This document shows positions 9,225-22,265 of a DNA stretch of 64,000 bases, piece after piece. The notes below the pieces were generated by a model. The model saw only the letters and a program-made list of their open reading frames with translations. It did not search any database and had not been told where the DNA came from. Origin of the DNA: Fragilariopsis cylindrus CCMP1102 (lineage: Eukaryota; Bacillariophyta; Bacillariophyceae; Bacillariales; Bacillariaceae); the NCBI GenBank assembly GCA_900095095.1, contig FMBT01000296.1, positions 124,001 to 188,000 on the forward strand, in the 5' to 3' direction. Numbering within the stretch: position 1 is the first letter of the stretch; every line of letters begins with the position of its first letter. Both the position numbers and the translations under genes were made by a program.

Positions 9225-12200
9225 ATGGCGTCATATATAGAAAAAGGTGAACCTGTTGTGGTAATACAAGGTAAAACAGATCCTATGGCAATTTATTTAG
9301 GTGATATACAGTACGTAATTCTGATGGATTCAGATGATGACGATGAAGAATATGTATCAATTAGATGGTTCACCACAAATAAGATTGAATATGTACCATC
9401 TTCAAGTGTACGCCGATTAGATATGAATGATCATCGACGTCGAATTGCTCCTAATCGTTATGTTCCTGCACCACCACCACCACCACCACCACCACCACCA
9501 CCAACCGAATTGAAGGCAAATATTGAAAAGGAAGAAAGAAGGGCCGATGCCCAAACAAATGCTGGACAAGAGATATGTGATCGCATCCGTATACACGTCG
9601 AAGAGCAGAAAAGAAAATCAAGGGAAGCTGCGACCGAATTGAAGGCAAATATTGAAAAGGAAGAAAGAAGAAAACTTATCGCTGCGAAGGCCGATGCCCA
9701 AACAAATGAGATATTGAATCGCATCCGTATACACGTCGAAGAGCAGAAAAGACAATCAGGGGAAGTTGCGACCGAATTGAAGACAAAAGCCGAGGAGGAA
9801 ATAAGACAGACTAATATCGCAGCGGCGGTGACCATTTTTACTCCACAACAGCAACAGCAACATCATAGCCGCAGTAATGTTGATGACTCGAAGAACCCCA
9901 TTATTGATCCAAGAGAATCAGATGTCTTGTGCGGGAGAGGAGGGCCGACGGATAAAGGAAGAAGTCGTATTAGTGGTGGTAGTGGTGATAATATTAACAA
10001 CAATATAAATCTTCTTCCTGAACAGTCCGTCACAGCCGCTGCAGCTACAACTGCTACTAATGATGCTGCTAGCGCAATTATAAGAACGAACACAACAACA
10101 GCAAGAGCAACATCGACGAAGTTGTTGTCTTCTTCCTTTCCCACAGCATTCGAATTATCCTCTCACACGCTTCGAAAAAGTAATCTGCACGACGATGACG
10201 ATGACGATGAAGAGAAGGAAAATATCAAAAATAACGACGACGATGCTGCTGCTGCAATCAAGATTATCGGTGAAGACGGCGGCGATGACGACGATGATGA
10301 CGACAAGAATAATCATAACCTTGCCCTTCTTGATGTTGGCGACACTTTCACTGATCGAATAATCAAGATCGGATCACGTGTTGTTTTACATTGGAAGGAT
10401 GGTAATCAGTTCTATCCTAGCGACGAGATCAAAATCAAAATGTCTGGTATTACTAATAATAATAGAGGTGGTAATAGTAACAGTAATAGTAATAGTACTC
10501 CTACTCTTCGAACAGTAGCAGCAGCATATATTCCACCTCATAAACGTCATAAGAAGAATAATTGTTGTGGTAGCAGCAGTAATACTAGCAATAGTACGAA
10601 TGACGAGAACAATAGCAACTACTCTCGTCGTGGTATTGGGATTGGGATTGGGATTGGTGGTGGCGGCAATGGCGGCAATGGCGGTAATGGTGGTGGTACT
10701 ACTACATCTCGTCAGCAACAGCAACAGCAACAGCAACAACGACCATCAACAGCGTCTATGCAATTGTTTGAGTTAGAGAAGATAATATTTGAACGCGATG
10801 AAGAAATAGAGAGGTTAGATACAAAGCGCCAGCAAGTTGAGGACAAAGCTTCGAAACAGTTGATTGAAATGGAAAATTTATTGCAAGAGCACGGAGAAGA
10901 AATTGATCGACTCAAGGAAGAGAAATCTAGGGTTCATGATTCCGCACATAAATATGAAGATCAGATCAGAAAGCAAGTCGGGCGGCTTGCGGAAGCTTCT
11001 TCACAACTTTCGGAGCTAGAGGGGGAGTTATTTGCTAAGGACGATGTTATTGAAGATATCGAATTGAAATTAAATACACTGAGAGTGGAAGCGTTGGAAG
11101 ATTTGGAAAGCCAGAAGAGTGATCTGTTGAAGCAGCTTGAGAATGCAAATGCTCAAATCGAAGAAATCAAAGAAAAAAACGAAATCATTCATCCAAGATC
11201 TGATGCTAATGCTAATGCTAATGCTAATGCTAATGCTAATGCTAATGCTAATGCTAATGCAAATGCAAATGCAAATGCAAATGCAAATGCAAATGCAAAT
11301 GCAAATGCAAATGCAAATGCAAATGCAAATGCAAATACAAATGCAGCAAGCTCTAGCAAGCGATTAAAAATATCATCAGATGATATTCGTAAATCGGAAA
11401 TTGACTACAATAATCATCTCAATCATAACATTCAGATGTCTTTAAAGCGTTTGCAAACCAAGTCCGATATCGTCCCTGATGCCCATGCTTCTCTGTTCTC
11501 GCTCCTATTGTCGAAAGGCAAGGCATTCCATTTTCCAAATGCAGTTTTACCCAAACAACTACGTCGCAAACGTATTGCTACCAATACGGAAGTAGCTTTG
11601 GGCAAATACGGAGGACTATGTTTGAAGAAAGAATTAGGTCAGGGTGCTTACGGTCGTGTAATTCTTATGGATGACACCGAAAGTAGCCAGAGAAATAAGA
11701 TTGCAGTCAAAGTACAGACACCGACCGGTTGCCTATCGTGGGAATATACTGTGCTCCAGCGTCTTGAACAGCGACTAATACAAGATGGAAAGGAAGACAC
11801 GAATTATGATTTTCCTCGACCGATAAGCTTCATCTCTGTTGCTGATGGAGGTATACTGAGTATGTCAGCGGCATCTGAGTCTGGCCTCAATCTCGTCGAT
11901 TTGTACAACTTTTACAATTTGATTCTTGGAGAGCCTGCTGTTCCGGAACTGATTGCTTTGCACTACATATCAATCGCACTCGGAATTATCGAGAAACTTC
12001 ATTGGTATGGCAGGATATTGGTAAGTATCTCCTACGTTCTGCTGGTAGTCAGAAAAATTATAAACCTCAAATCTCATCCTTTCTTTTATCTTTTAGCATT
12101 GCGATGTAAAACCAGACAATTTTGTGTTATCCTCCTCCACATATCCCAAAAATAGTTTACATGAGATTGAGTTTTCCAACCTTACGTTGGTTGATTTTGG

Positions 12201-12660
12201 ACGATCAGTCGACCTTGCAGATAATTCCGATTTACCTGCAGAAGATGCTAGGAATATAATGTTCAATGGTAGTACAGCTATTCAAACAATGCAATGCCTC
12301 GCAATGAGAAGTGGTCAGTCTTGGTCCTATGATGCTGACACTTATGGAATTTGTTGCTGTGCCCATGTACTTTTATTTGGGACACATATGGATATAAAAA
12401 AGGGGAGGGACAAAAGATGGCGGCAATCAAAGGAATTGAAAAGATACTGGAACAAAGATATCTGGAACGATATCTTTGATTCCTTGCTCAACCTTGACGA
12501 AGTTTCAGGATCGGCGATAGGTTCCAGGGCATCAAGTTTGGGTTGTTTAAGAAAGAAAATTAATGTCTACTTGGAGACGGACGCCCACGCCCAAAAGCTA
12601 CACAAATTATTGTCTCGACAGTCCAATCTTCTTCCAGATAACAGGGAAAAGATAAAATAA
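9225..12660 (+). CDS. BUB1: BUB1-type spindle checkpoint protein kinase (two exons)
   Basis: Exons 9225-12020 and 12097-12660 with a 76-nt intron (G|GTAAGT ... TTTTAG), phase 0, giving 1119 residues. The C-terminal kinase domain (about 791-1100) has the BUB1 signature: glycine loop 'GQGAYGRV' near 805, 'IAVKV' lysine near 828, 'HCDVKPDNF' across the splice junction (933 on), 'VDFGRSVDL' with Asp at 965, then 'SWSYDADTYGI' and 'LLFGTHM', which match the BUB1 subfamily. BUB1 acts at kinetochores in the spindle checkpoint. Unusual: no Mad3/TPR region is visible. Instead residues about 7-65 look like a Tudor-type barrel, followed by Pro tract, two copies of a 'TELKANIEKEERR' helix block, a 'DVLCGRGGPTD' motif (233 on) common in stramenopile proteins, Asp/Asn/Gln tracts, a coiled coil (511-655) and an Asn-Ala repeat (659-706). 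Kinase identity is firm; N-terminal labels are inference. Confidence 0.85.
11203..11345 (+). repeat. Asn-Ala hexanucleotide repeat inside BUB1
   Basis: About 24 Asn-Ala codon pairs. The 5' part uses 'aatgct' and the 3' part switches once to 'aatgca', a two-block pattern left by separate slippage expansions. Confidence 0.9.
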
Positions 12661-12744
12661 CGAGATCCGTCGTAAATCTTCTAATATCTACCGTATCATT
12701 CCCCCATGTTGCACTAGTTTTTCTTTTTTATAGTTGATTCATCC

Positions 12745-13700
12745 TTGAGTCGTTTTGAAAACCATCCTCCTCCTGCTCCTGCTGTTTTTGCTGGTGATGA
12801 ATACGACGATTCTTCTTTCTTTCATGTGTCGATGTTAATGGGAAGCGAAATGGCGCTCAAACCAATTGAAATGGAGAATAATTCCATTTTTGTATTACCC
12901 GTATGTTTGATTTTGCACCTCTCCTGTTCATCCTTCCTCCTATCATTACAATTGGTGCTGTTTTCATCGTCATTGTCATCATCCTCATCGTCGATACGGT
13001 CTGTAGCAGAAGAAGAAGAAGCGACAGCAGAAGAAGAAGCGACATCAGAAGAAGAAGAAGCAATACTGTGATATCATCACAACAACGACGACGACAACAA
13101 CAGCAACGACGATTCATTTGATCCTACCTTCCTCACCGGTGTTGCTGTCGACTTTGATTTCCTCCTAGAACCTAATCCCCATCACCATCAGGACGGCAAT
13201 ATTAATAATTATTGGATTTCAGAGGGACAAGCAGAAGAGATGACAGCAGATGGTGTTGAATTTCCAAATGCAAATGATTGGAAGGATGATGCACCAGGTG
13301 TTATTTCTAATACAGAAGTATCTATGGATAAAGCTCGTAGGCATACATGGAAATAAGCAAAGACAGAGATTGGAATCCTCCGTGCTGTATGGGAAGAAGA
13401 TCATCCTTAATTTAGTAAGCTTGCTACTAGAATATTTGGACCTAAAAGCAAGTTGTTTCACTTACTTGAAGAAGAATTATCATTATCATATGAAAAATGC
13501 TGCAGATTTCTTGCCATTTTCTTTTGTTGCATCATGTAGAAGTACACCTGTCGTAGCATCTTGTACTTGGCTTGATGGACTACTAGTACGTTCATATTTA
13601 AATCATTACCCACCATTATCATCGCAAGCTTCAGTAGGAAAGATATTGTTAACGCGTTTTGTTTTCCCATTCCTTCCAGTATCATCTTGATTGAGAACTT
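12745..13700 (+). pseudogene. Decayed coding relic, possibly piggyBac-type transposase N-terminal part
   Basis: Protein-like sequence is spread over several plus-strand frames: an ORF at 12745 (MSRFENHPPPAPAVF...), an acidic stretch at 13077-13356 ending 'DKARRHTWK', and, after a stop, a piece with 'FGPKSKLFHLLEEELSL' and 'CCRFLAIFF' at about 13415-13530. The last part resembles, from memory, the N-terminal region of diatom piggyBac-type transposases, and a clear piggyBac fragment lies at 21222. No single frame joins the pieces, so it is called broken. Assignment to piggyBac is weak; the relic character is moderately sure. Confidence 0.35.
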
Positions 13701-14499
13701 GTTGCATAAGGGCAATAGTATTATCATTATCATTCATAACAATATCTTTCGTAATACAATTACGGATGGTATCTTTCGCAATAAAATTATGCATTATCTT
13801 GTACTTAGCATTATTGTCGAAGCCTTGGACTTGGTACATTCCGTTCACTCGATATGCCAATCGGAATAACAGTGATATGATCGTATCCATATCTTTGATC
13901 GTATTCATATCGAAGGATCTTAGCTTGGCTTGTTCCCCAAGTCGTTGAAGTTGCTGATCTCGGTTAGCAATTCGTTTTAAAGCGTTTCCATCCTTCCTGT
14001 ACTGTTGTTGAATCGGTACATTCTGTCTTCTCGATGCGCCGATCGAAATAACAATATCAACTCTCCATCGTTTCTATGCATTGAATCGTCTTCGGTCTTA
14101 TTGGTACTACTATGTTCCTTTGTTATCACTTGATATTTCGATTGACTTGTATCTTTCTCCCCATTAATTGAAGTATAAAAATTACCATTGTCGTAGTTAT
14201 TATCGTGAACGTCTTGTTACGTTGTAATCTGTTACGTCGTAATGAATGTCATGATAGAGAACTACTAATTGCATAAGGGCAATAGTATCATTATCGTCTT
14301 TCGTTACTACATGACGAGGAATACAACGTACACCATCTGTTACATGATCAGTAGTATCAAAATCATTATCAATAGATAGAGGTGATGGTGGTTCTGGTAG
14401 TGGTGGTGGGCGTGAAGGTGTATAATGTATCAAAACTACATAATGAATATTATTACTACCACGAGTAGGATCATCGTCATCCATAGAAACAACCATCAT
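13606..14499 (-). pseudogene. Decayed or multi-exon hypothetical gene
   Basis: On the minus strand, protein-like text continues through three frames: an ATG-started piece at 14499-14200 (Pro-rich 'PSRPPPLPEPPSPLS', then 'DDNDTIALMQ'), a middle piece at about 14212-13975 ('KDTSQSKYQVITKEHSS'), and a final piece at about 14055-13606 with a helical 'KRIANRDQQLQRLGEQAK' and 'DNDNTIALMQQV'. The repeated 'TIALMQ' phrase points to an internal duplication. One junction ends in a splice-like 'gcatag', so introns are possible, but two frame changes without clear donors favour decay. Product not recognised. Confidence 0.35.
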
Positions 14500-16027
14500 G
14501 TTACCCTTCTTTTGATAAGACGTTTCCTCTTCGTCTTATTCTTAATCAAATCCCTATTTGATATCTTCTTCTTCTTCTTCTTCTGCTGCTGTTCATCCAG
14601 TTGGATTATCGGCGTCAGACGCGGTGGCGTGGCCTCGACTTCTTCTGTAGTACAGCTCTCTTGTATTCTTATATACGCGTTCGTCTATATTTTTATTCTA
14701 TCTAGTCGTGACTTACGTACAGTACAGTACGTCAATCTACCAAAATCGAAATTGATGTCGGTTCCTGATGTACAGATCGAATCCCTGAGTAGCAAATAGC
14801 TACAGTTGAATGAATCAAATCAGTTCTATTACAGATCAATTCTTGAATAGCAAGTAGCTATTAAATGAATCGATACATTCGTTTGTCTTTCTCGAGATGA
14901 TGATGACGATGATTCTACTATTGATCCAGACACTTCGGATGACGATGACGACGACGACGATGAAGATGAAGATCAGGTCAGTGAATTGCCTAATGTTGAG
15001 ATTGACAATGAGTAATGAGGAAGACTACCAGCTCTACCAGAAGATGGGATTGATGAGTCTTCGTCGTCGCGACTAAGACCACCATTGCTAGTATTAATAA
15101 TATTAATAATACTCAACCACTTATTTTCAGAAGAACTTCTAATATACTTTTTGATTGAAATTCGATCGAAATGAAGGGCATGGGAAATTATTTGTTTCCA
15201 TCATTCACAATCCATACCATTGCTTCTACTAAAATTAGAAATAGAACACCTACCTTGATTGCTCAAATCATCCCAAAACACTTCGAAATCATCATTTGTG
15301 GACCCCCCCCCCCCCTGGTGTTTTCATCAGTTCGTTGTCGACGATGAACAATATTATGATGTTCCTTATCCTTTCCTTGCTTTTTATGTGTCAAAAATTT
15401 ACATCTTGTTCGTCGTCGAAGACAACAAAAAATGAATCTTTTTGAAACGTGGATAAATCTCAAATAGGAGATTTAAAAATCACCAAGGATATTTTTTGGA
15501 CTATACTTGACCATCTAACAAGTTTAATAAATATATGTATTGATCCTTATTATCAATGTTCGCAAAAACTACAGTAATATCATACCTCTTCATACATTTA
15601 TTTGTAAGCAGCATATATTCATTTGTAAGCCTGTATTTGTATTCAATATAACTTGAGCAGTGAAACACATGCCATCATGTCATGATGCCATGATGTCATT
15701 GTCTTTGTCATGCTGTCTCATACCAATCAGTCCTTTTATTTGAGTCATGCAAGTAGTGGTACAGTACTGTAGTGACAAGTGCACTTAGATTAATTAGGAG
15801 ATGCTACCAACCAGTATAGTATAGTACAGTACAGTAACATTACCTCCCCTTTACTCTGCTGAAAATAAAAGCATAGGAAAATGTATTAATTCCTATTTAT
15901 TCAAGGCATGTATTGACTTGAACAGTACTTATAATATGGTACTACAGTAGTTTTAAATTGAAATTAAAAGAGAGAGGTAGCTAGCTAGCTAACTGTATAC
16001 TTTTTATACACTTCCACTGCCACTTTA

Positions 16028-16180
16028 CTGATGAACGTAAATGTTACACACGTCACGTGTCGTCAAAGTCACATTTGAAGAGACAATTGACATATGTCAT
16101 CTGATTCTGAACATAGGTCAATTGTCTCTTCAAATGTGACTTTGACGACGCGCGACGTGTGTAACATTTACGTTCTTCAG
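16028..16180. repeat. Long foldback: 64-bp inverted arms, 25-nt centre
   Basis: Arms 16028-16091 and 16117-16180 are reverse complements with three mismatches ('ctgatgaacg' against 'ctgaagaacg', and two C-to-T type differences inside 'acgtcacgtgtcg'). The transcript would form a stem of about 64 bp with a 25-nt loop. It carries no ORF of note. It could be a foldback MITE or a small-RNA precursor. It sits about 400 bp upstream of MetAP2. Confidence 0.9.
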
Positions 16181-16446
16181 ACGGATGGATGGACGTACCA
16201 GCAAATAGGTTTTTTTGAGTCACGTCGTGCGGTGCGTAACTGTCTGTACTTACGGGATTGAACGATAGCCCATCATTATTTATATCGATCACGTGTCGTG
16301 ATGAAAGCAATCAATTACTATATTATGAAAAGGTATGATGTTATGGTACTTACGGTAGAAGTAGGCCTCCTACAGTAAATGTCAATCTAAACAAGGCTAT
16401 TTGCCTCAAGAGCAACGCACACCACACCCAGCCATCATAAACACAC

Positions 16447-16503
16447 AACACAACACGACACAACACAACACGACACGACACGACACGACACAACACGACA
16501 CGA
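16447..16503. repeat. Pentameric ACAAC/ACGAC repeat in the MetAP2 promoter
   Basis: An array of CACAA and CACGA pentamers 80-140 bp upstream of the MetAP2 ATG. The complementary (TTGTG)n array sits in the MetAP2 intron at 18008-18042. Confidence 0.85.
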
Positions 16504-16584
16504 CGGATTAAGTTTGTGAGTTGAGTCGAGTTGACTGCAGTAACGGAATTAGCTACCAAATAGCATAGCCATTACAGTGTAATA

Positions 16585-18422
<1,838 letters not shown>

Positions 18423-19554
18423 ACGTTACTAGACTATTGTTAAAAATAACTATTGAAAAAAGAAAAGAAAGAAACAATTGAAAGTAAAAAGGAGACAAAG
18501 AAACGATAAAGAAAAAAAAGAAAATGAAAAGATCATATACGAAACGACGAAGTTGTAAAGAATAAAATTTAAAAAGAAAGTATAGCAGCAAAAGCTAGAA
18601 CATTATGCAGACAATTAATAGAAATTATTACAATATGATCCACACTGTAATGGGCTATGCTATTATTTGCTAATTCCGTTCCGTTACTGCTGCCGTGTTG
18701 TACGTTTAGTTCTAGTTCTGCCTACCGTCGATCAAAATCAACTCGGTTGAATTCATACATCTTACAACTAGGTTTGTTGTAACGTTACAGTTCGACCGTG
18801 ATGGGTGGTGAGTACAGTACCTTATACTGCATATGTGATGGTGATGATGATGTGATGTAACCGTTACCGAGGTTGTGTGTGGGGGGGGGGGGGGGGGATG
18901 ATGATGATGATGTGTCGTTGTATCCTTCTTTACTGTACTGTCAATTACTAGTAGATCCTACTTTGATGCACGCAGCAGCAACCACGATAATTTTATCATT
19001 TGCTTCAATTCTGTATTCTTGAGTTTTAACTAACTCATGACTTAAATACTACATGGGACTTTTAGAATTTTCGTTGAAAAAATCAGAATTATTGTCGTTT
19101 CCCTGCTCTCCCTCGCACTCGTGACCCAAAAAGAATATCTTTCGCATTTCATTATTACATACCGGTATCATATTTGATAAATCAACCCATCTCTACAGTA
19201 CTGCCAACGATGAGAATTGATTGACAGATACCGATATAATTTATGTTTGATCTTGTCTCAAGAGTTGTTATTATCGTTGGACAAATAGAATTATTCAGGG
19301 ACACATCCAGCTACATTCAAATAGACACGAAGCGAATGAAAATTTGTTCAAGATGAAACATCATTTTAAGATTTTGAATTTTCTTCTTCTTCGGTATTTC
19401 CAGTTTCCATTACGTGCCGGTGATGGAGGCTTCGTTTTTATTGGTAGATCCATTTTGATTCCCGCTGTCAATAGTGCATTATCCTAGCTTGACTGTGATA
19501 TAATATCGTGATCTATCGTGGTACATATACATGCATCATCTGCTTCATCTTGCT
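18423..19554. other. Intergenic
   Basis: A-rich 3' flank of MetAP2, then AT-rich DNA with a G17 tract at 18881-18897 followed by a GAT run. No coding sequence seen. Confidence 0.5.
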
Positions 19555-20110
19555 GGTATCAAAGAACGTTCCTCTTCCATTTGACGTTCCCATTGACGCT
19601 CCTTTCGACTAATTTCCCACTGACGTTCCTGTTCCTTTCGAGGTTGATATTCTTGAAGCATCGTTAAATATTGTGATTGTTGTTGATATTGACGTTCCCG
19701 TTGACGGTCCTACTGTTGTTGACGTTCCTGTATAGACGATCCTGTTCTGGTGCTGATGCAAATGCTGACAGAAATGGTATCGATCTCCTTCGTCGTCGTC
19801 ATCCTGTTTCATCTGGATCTGATAATGCTACTCTTTCTTCTGCTTCCCATCTTGCTTCTGCTTCTACCTTTTCTGCTATTTTTCATGTTGCCATTAACGT
19901 TGCTGCTACTAACGTTACTGCTGCTAATGTTAATACTGATGCAGCTGCTTTTAATGCTTCTTTTGTATCTGCTTCATCTGCTTCATCTACTGTTTTGTCT
20001 GCTGTTACTTCTAATCCTTTTAATCTTGCCTTGAATCCTGCTACTGCTTTTTTTAGTCTTGCTGCTGCCGGTGCTGCTGTTGTCGTTTTTTTAACCATCA
20101 TCATTCGTTG
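19555..20110 (-). pseudogene. Decayed coiled-coil hypothetical gene
   Basis: On the minus strand a frame from 20104 to 19883 codes an Ala/Lys-rich helix (start MMMVKKTTTAAPAAARLKKA). Further down, at about 19725-19557, another minus-strand frame reads a Glu/Arg/Gln-rich coiled coil with 'EYQPRKEQERQWEISRKERQ'. They lie in different frames with stops between, so this looks like a broken gene or one with unseen introns. The competing plus-strand frame at 19677-20132 is hydrophobic/Ala rich and is more likely the shadow. Product not recognised. Confidence 0.3.
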
Positions 20111-21221
20111 TCATCATCACCACCATAATTAAGGAACTATTGTACCATCATATCTGGCGTTGCTGTTACGATTTCTGCTGCTGGCGACTGTGCTTATCTT
20201 GTTATACTGCTGTCTCTTTTTTCTTATTGCTGCTGTTTCTGTTCTTTTCGTAATCTTGCTTTTGTTGACATGCTGCCGTGGCCTTTTTCTTTCGTCTTTG
20301 CTTTCGTAGACTTGTGTTTAAGATCTAAGCAAACCTACCGAACGCGCCACCCTTTGGGGGGGGGGGGGGGGGGGGATTATTTGACGTGATGAAAAAATAA
20401 GCTTGTACAGTACTTCATCCATATCATTCTATTCCTCTCCTTTCCGGTTGGCTATAATAGACGACTGTAGTCGAGTCGAGTCTAGATTTATTACAGCTTC
20501 ACCACCAGTGTATAATTAACATCTAATTCTTCTTCTTTCGGTTTTGATTCTATTGTAATTCTATTTAGTTAACGTACTGTAGTTATCGGTCTATATCTAT
20601 TATTTTTACCTCCGTAATATTGACTCTTCACCGACAATCTAAGACTTGTGCATCATCGATACATAGCACGAATGTTAACAACGGGCCAAAGCATTCAAAG
20701 TTTTCCAATGATGGGGCCCAGTTTATGATGTTAGCTAATTCTTGTGAGCATTGAAAAATCCATTCACGTCATGTCATGTCATGTCATGCCATGTATGATT
20801 GGTTCGATTCGATTCGATTCGTAACACATACCGATATGTTATAATAAGAACATTTTACGCAAACAATCCACCAAATAAAGAATAAGAGTATACAAAAATC
20901 AACCAATCTACCAAACAAACAAAGCCATATATATATATATAATCGGGGGTAAGGAATGTTGGATCGAATGAATCGTCCATCGTCCATCGTTGTTGTTGTT
21001 GTCAGATACCTTCCGGGATGGTTGGTTGTTGCTTTATCTTTTGCTATTGTTATTTGCTGCTGCTGACGCCAATAACGATGGTAAGAGTAGGAATAAGCTG
21101 CCGCTGCCGATGGAGATGATATGTCATTTCCGTCGTCGTTGGTGAGAGAGATGACGGGAAGGGACTGCAACTAAACTCAAGATCATGGTTTCCCTTTATA
21201 TTAAAGGTTCATTGTGTTGTC
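20111..21221. other. Intergenic
   Basis: Contains a G20 tract at 20356-20375, a (GATTC)n-like run near 20800-20820 and a 'tatatatata' run at 20930. A minus-strand open frame at 20784-21170 (128 residues, starting MQSLPVISLTNDDGND) has some coding character at its N-terminus but a microsatellite-derived hydrophobic C-terminus; it is not supported as a gene. Confidence 0.4.
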
Positions 21222-21609
21222 ATGGACTCAGCTTACATGGGTGATCCTATGTGTCAAGTTTGGAAGGGAAGAGTGGGGTATTCACATAGTTGGTACGGTT
21301 CAATCATCCCATACTGGTGGTGGACGTTTATTTGGGCAAGCTTGCTATCAAGGAGAAGGAAAATTGAAAAAGGGCACACACAAGTCTCTCCTCTCATCAA
21401 CACAACACCAAGCCTGGGTTGATAATAACTTTGTCAAGACACTTTCTAATTTCCATGCACCTACTATTGTTCTAGGTGGAATGAAGAGACGTGTAAGAGA
21501 TCCAGTCACCAAGAACAGAGCTAGGGAACAAACAGATATGTTGATTGCAATGCTCAACAAGATTGACTACTGTACTGCAGGCGTGTTCCGGCTCAACGTG
21601 AGTTCTTGA
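21222..21609 (+). pseudogene. PiggyBac-type transposase fragment
   Basis: Two plus-strand frames carry transposase-like text. The first begins 'MDSAYMGDPMCQV' at 21222, like the catalytic-Asp segment of piggyBac (DDE_Tnp_1_7) transposases. After about 40 bases the homology continues in the neighbouring frame ('GREEWGIHIVGTVQS', then 'WVDNNFVKTLSNFH' and 'GGMKRRVRDPVTKNR'), which ends at 21609. The frame change and the short length, about a quarter of a full transposase, show a dead fragment of a DNA transposon. No TIRs were found around it. The family call rests on motif memory. Confidence 0.55.
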
Positions 21610-21744
21610 TATGCTTACGGGACTCAATTCTTTGATTCAAATATTAATGCGCGATTCCTAGCGACATAGAAAAATTCTTTTGAAATTATTAAAATTATTT
21701 AGAATTGAAATGGAAAACTACTGTATTCACATCAACATGGAAAT

Positions 21745-22265
21745 GGAAATGTATTGAATCGAAACCTCCATGGATATCGATCTATTTCACATACGCTTAC
21801 AAGTAGAAATACAGATATTGGTACGCCTAACAAGAAAAAAAAAATTGGTTGAATTTGGTCATTTGGGGACAATTCTACAAGGTCGTATATGGGTGGCAAG
21901 CAGATTTTCGTATCGCCACAAGAGGTGCATAAGAGAGGAAGATTAAAAATCAAAGAATGGATTAATAGATAAAGTAGTAGTACAGAAATCTCTATTAGAG
22001 TTTTATTAGTTAATTCGATAATTTTTACTGTTATTGTTATATTGTTATATTAAGAGAGGATCCATTATCAACAGGTATGTTGGACGTGTTTTTTCGAAAA
22101 ATCCGATCATGTGTGTCTTTTTCTAAAAGAGAATTTAAGTAGGTAAAATACCACCAAATCAACCAAAACTTTTTGTCCATGTTGAGAGTACAGATATCTA
22201 TATTTCGTCTATCAAGTTTGTATTAAACTAATAGATATCCATGGAGGTTCGATTCAATACATTCC
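21745..22265. mobile_element. Foldback/MITE element, copy 1
   Basis: Ends carry inverted repeats: 'aatgtattgaatcgaaacct' at the left and its complement 'aggttcgattcaatacatt' at the right, with weaker complementarity continuing for about 100 bp ('cagatat', 'tacgcc'). The interior is AT-rich and non-coding, with the marker 'ccacaagaggtgcataagag' at 21914. The whole unit, about 520 bp, aligns in inverted orientation with 43431-44120. It lies directly after the piggyBac fragment, which may or may not be its source. Target duplications were not resolved. Confidence 0.8.

Larger units (their letters stand above)
14500..16584. other. Intergenic with acidic ORF scrap and foldback
   Basis: At about 14899-15015 there is a frame coding an Asp-rich tail that ends 'SELPNVEIDNE' and a stop, probably the remnant of a gene end. 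A C13 tract lies at 15303-15315. Several 'tacagtac' palindromic words occur at 15760-15840. The foldback at 16028-16180 and the ACAAC/ACGAC pentamers before MetAP2 are listed separately. No supported gene. Confidence 0.5.

Noticed and set aside
14425-14799. 124-residue plus-strand gene
   Set aside because: Phe/Ser-rich frame made by a CTT repeat; the minus strand reads better.
19677-20132. Secreted Ala/Ser-rich protein on the plus strand
   Set aside because: The minus strand has better coding character (coiled coil, Lys/Glu balance); the plus frame is probably its shadow.
20784-21170. 128-residue minus-strand gene
   Set aside because: The C-terminal half comes from a TA microsatellite and GATTC runs; no domain, no splice signals.
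22230-22265. tRNA B-box ('ggttcgattc')
   Set aside because: It is part of the inverted end of the foldback element; no cloverleaf can be drawn around it.
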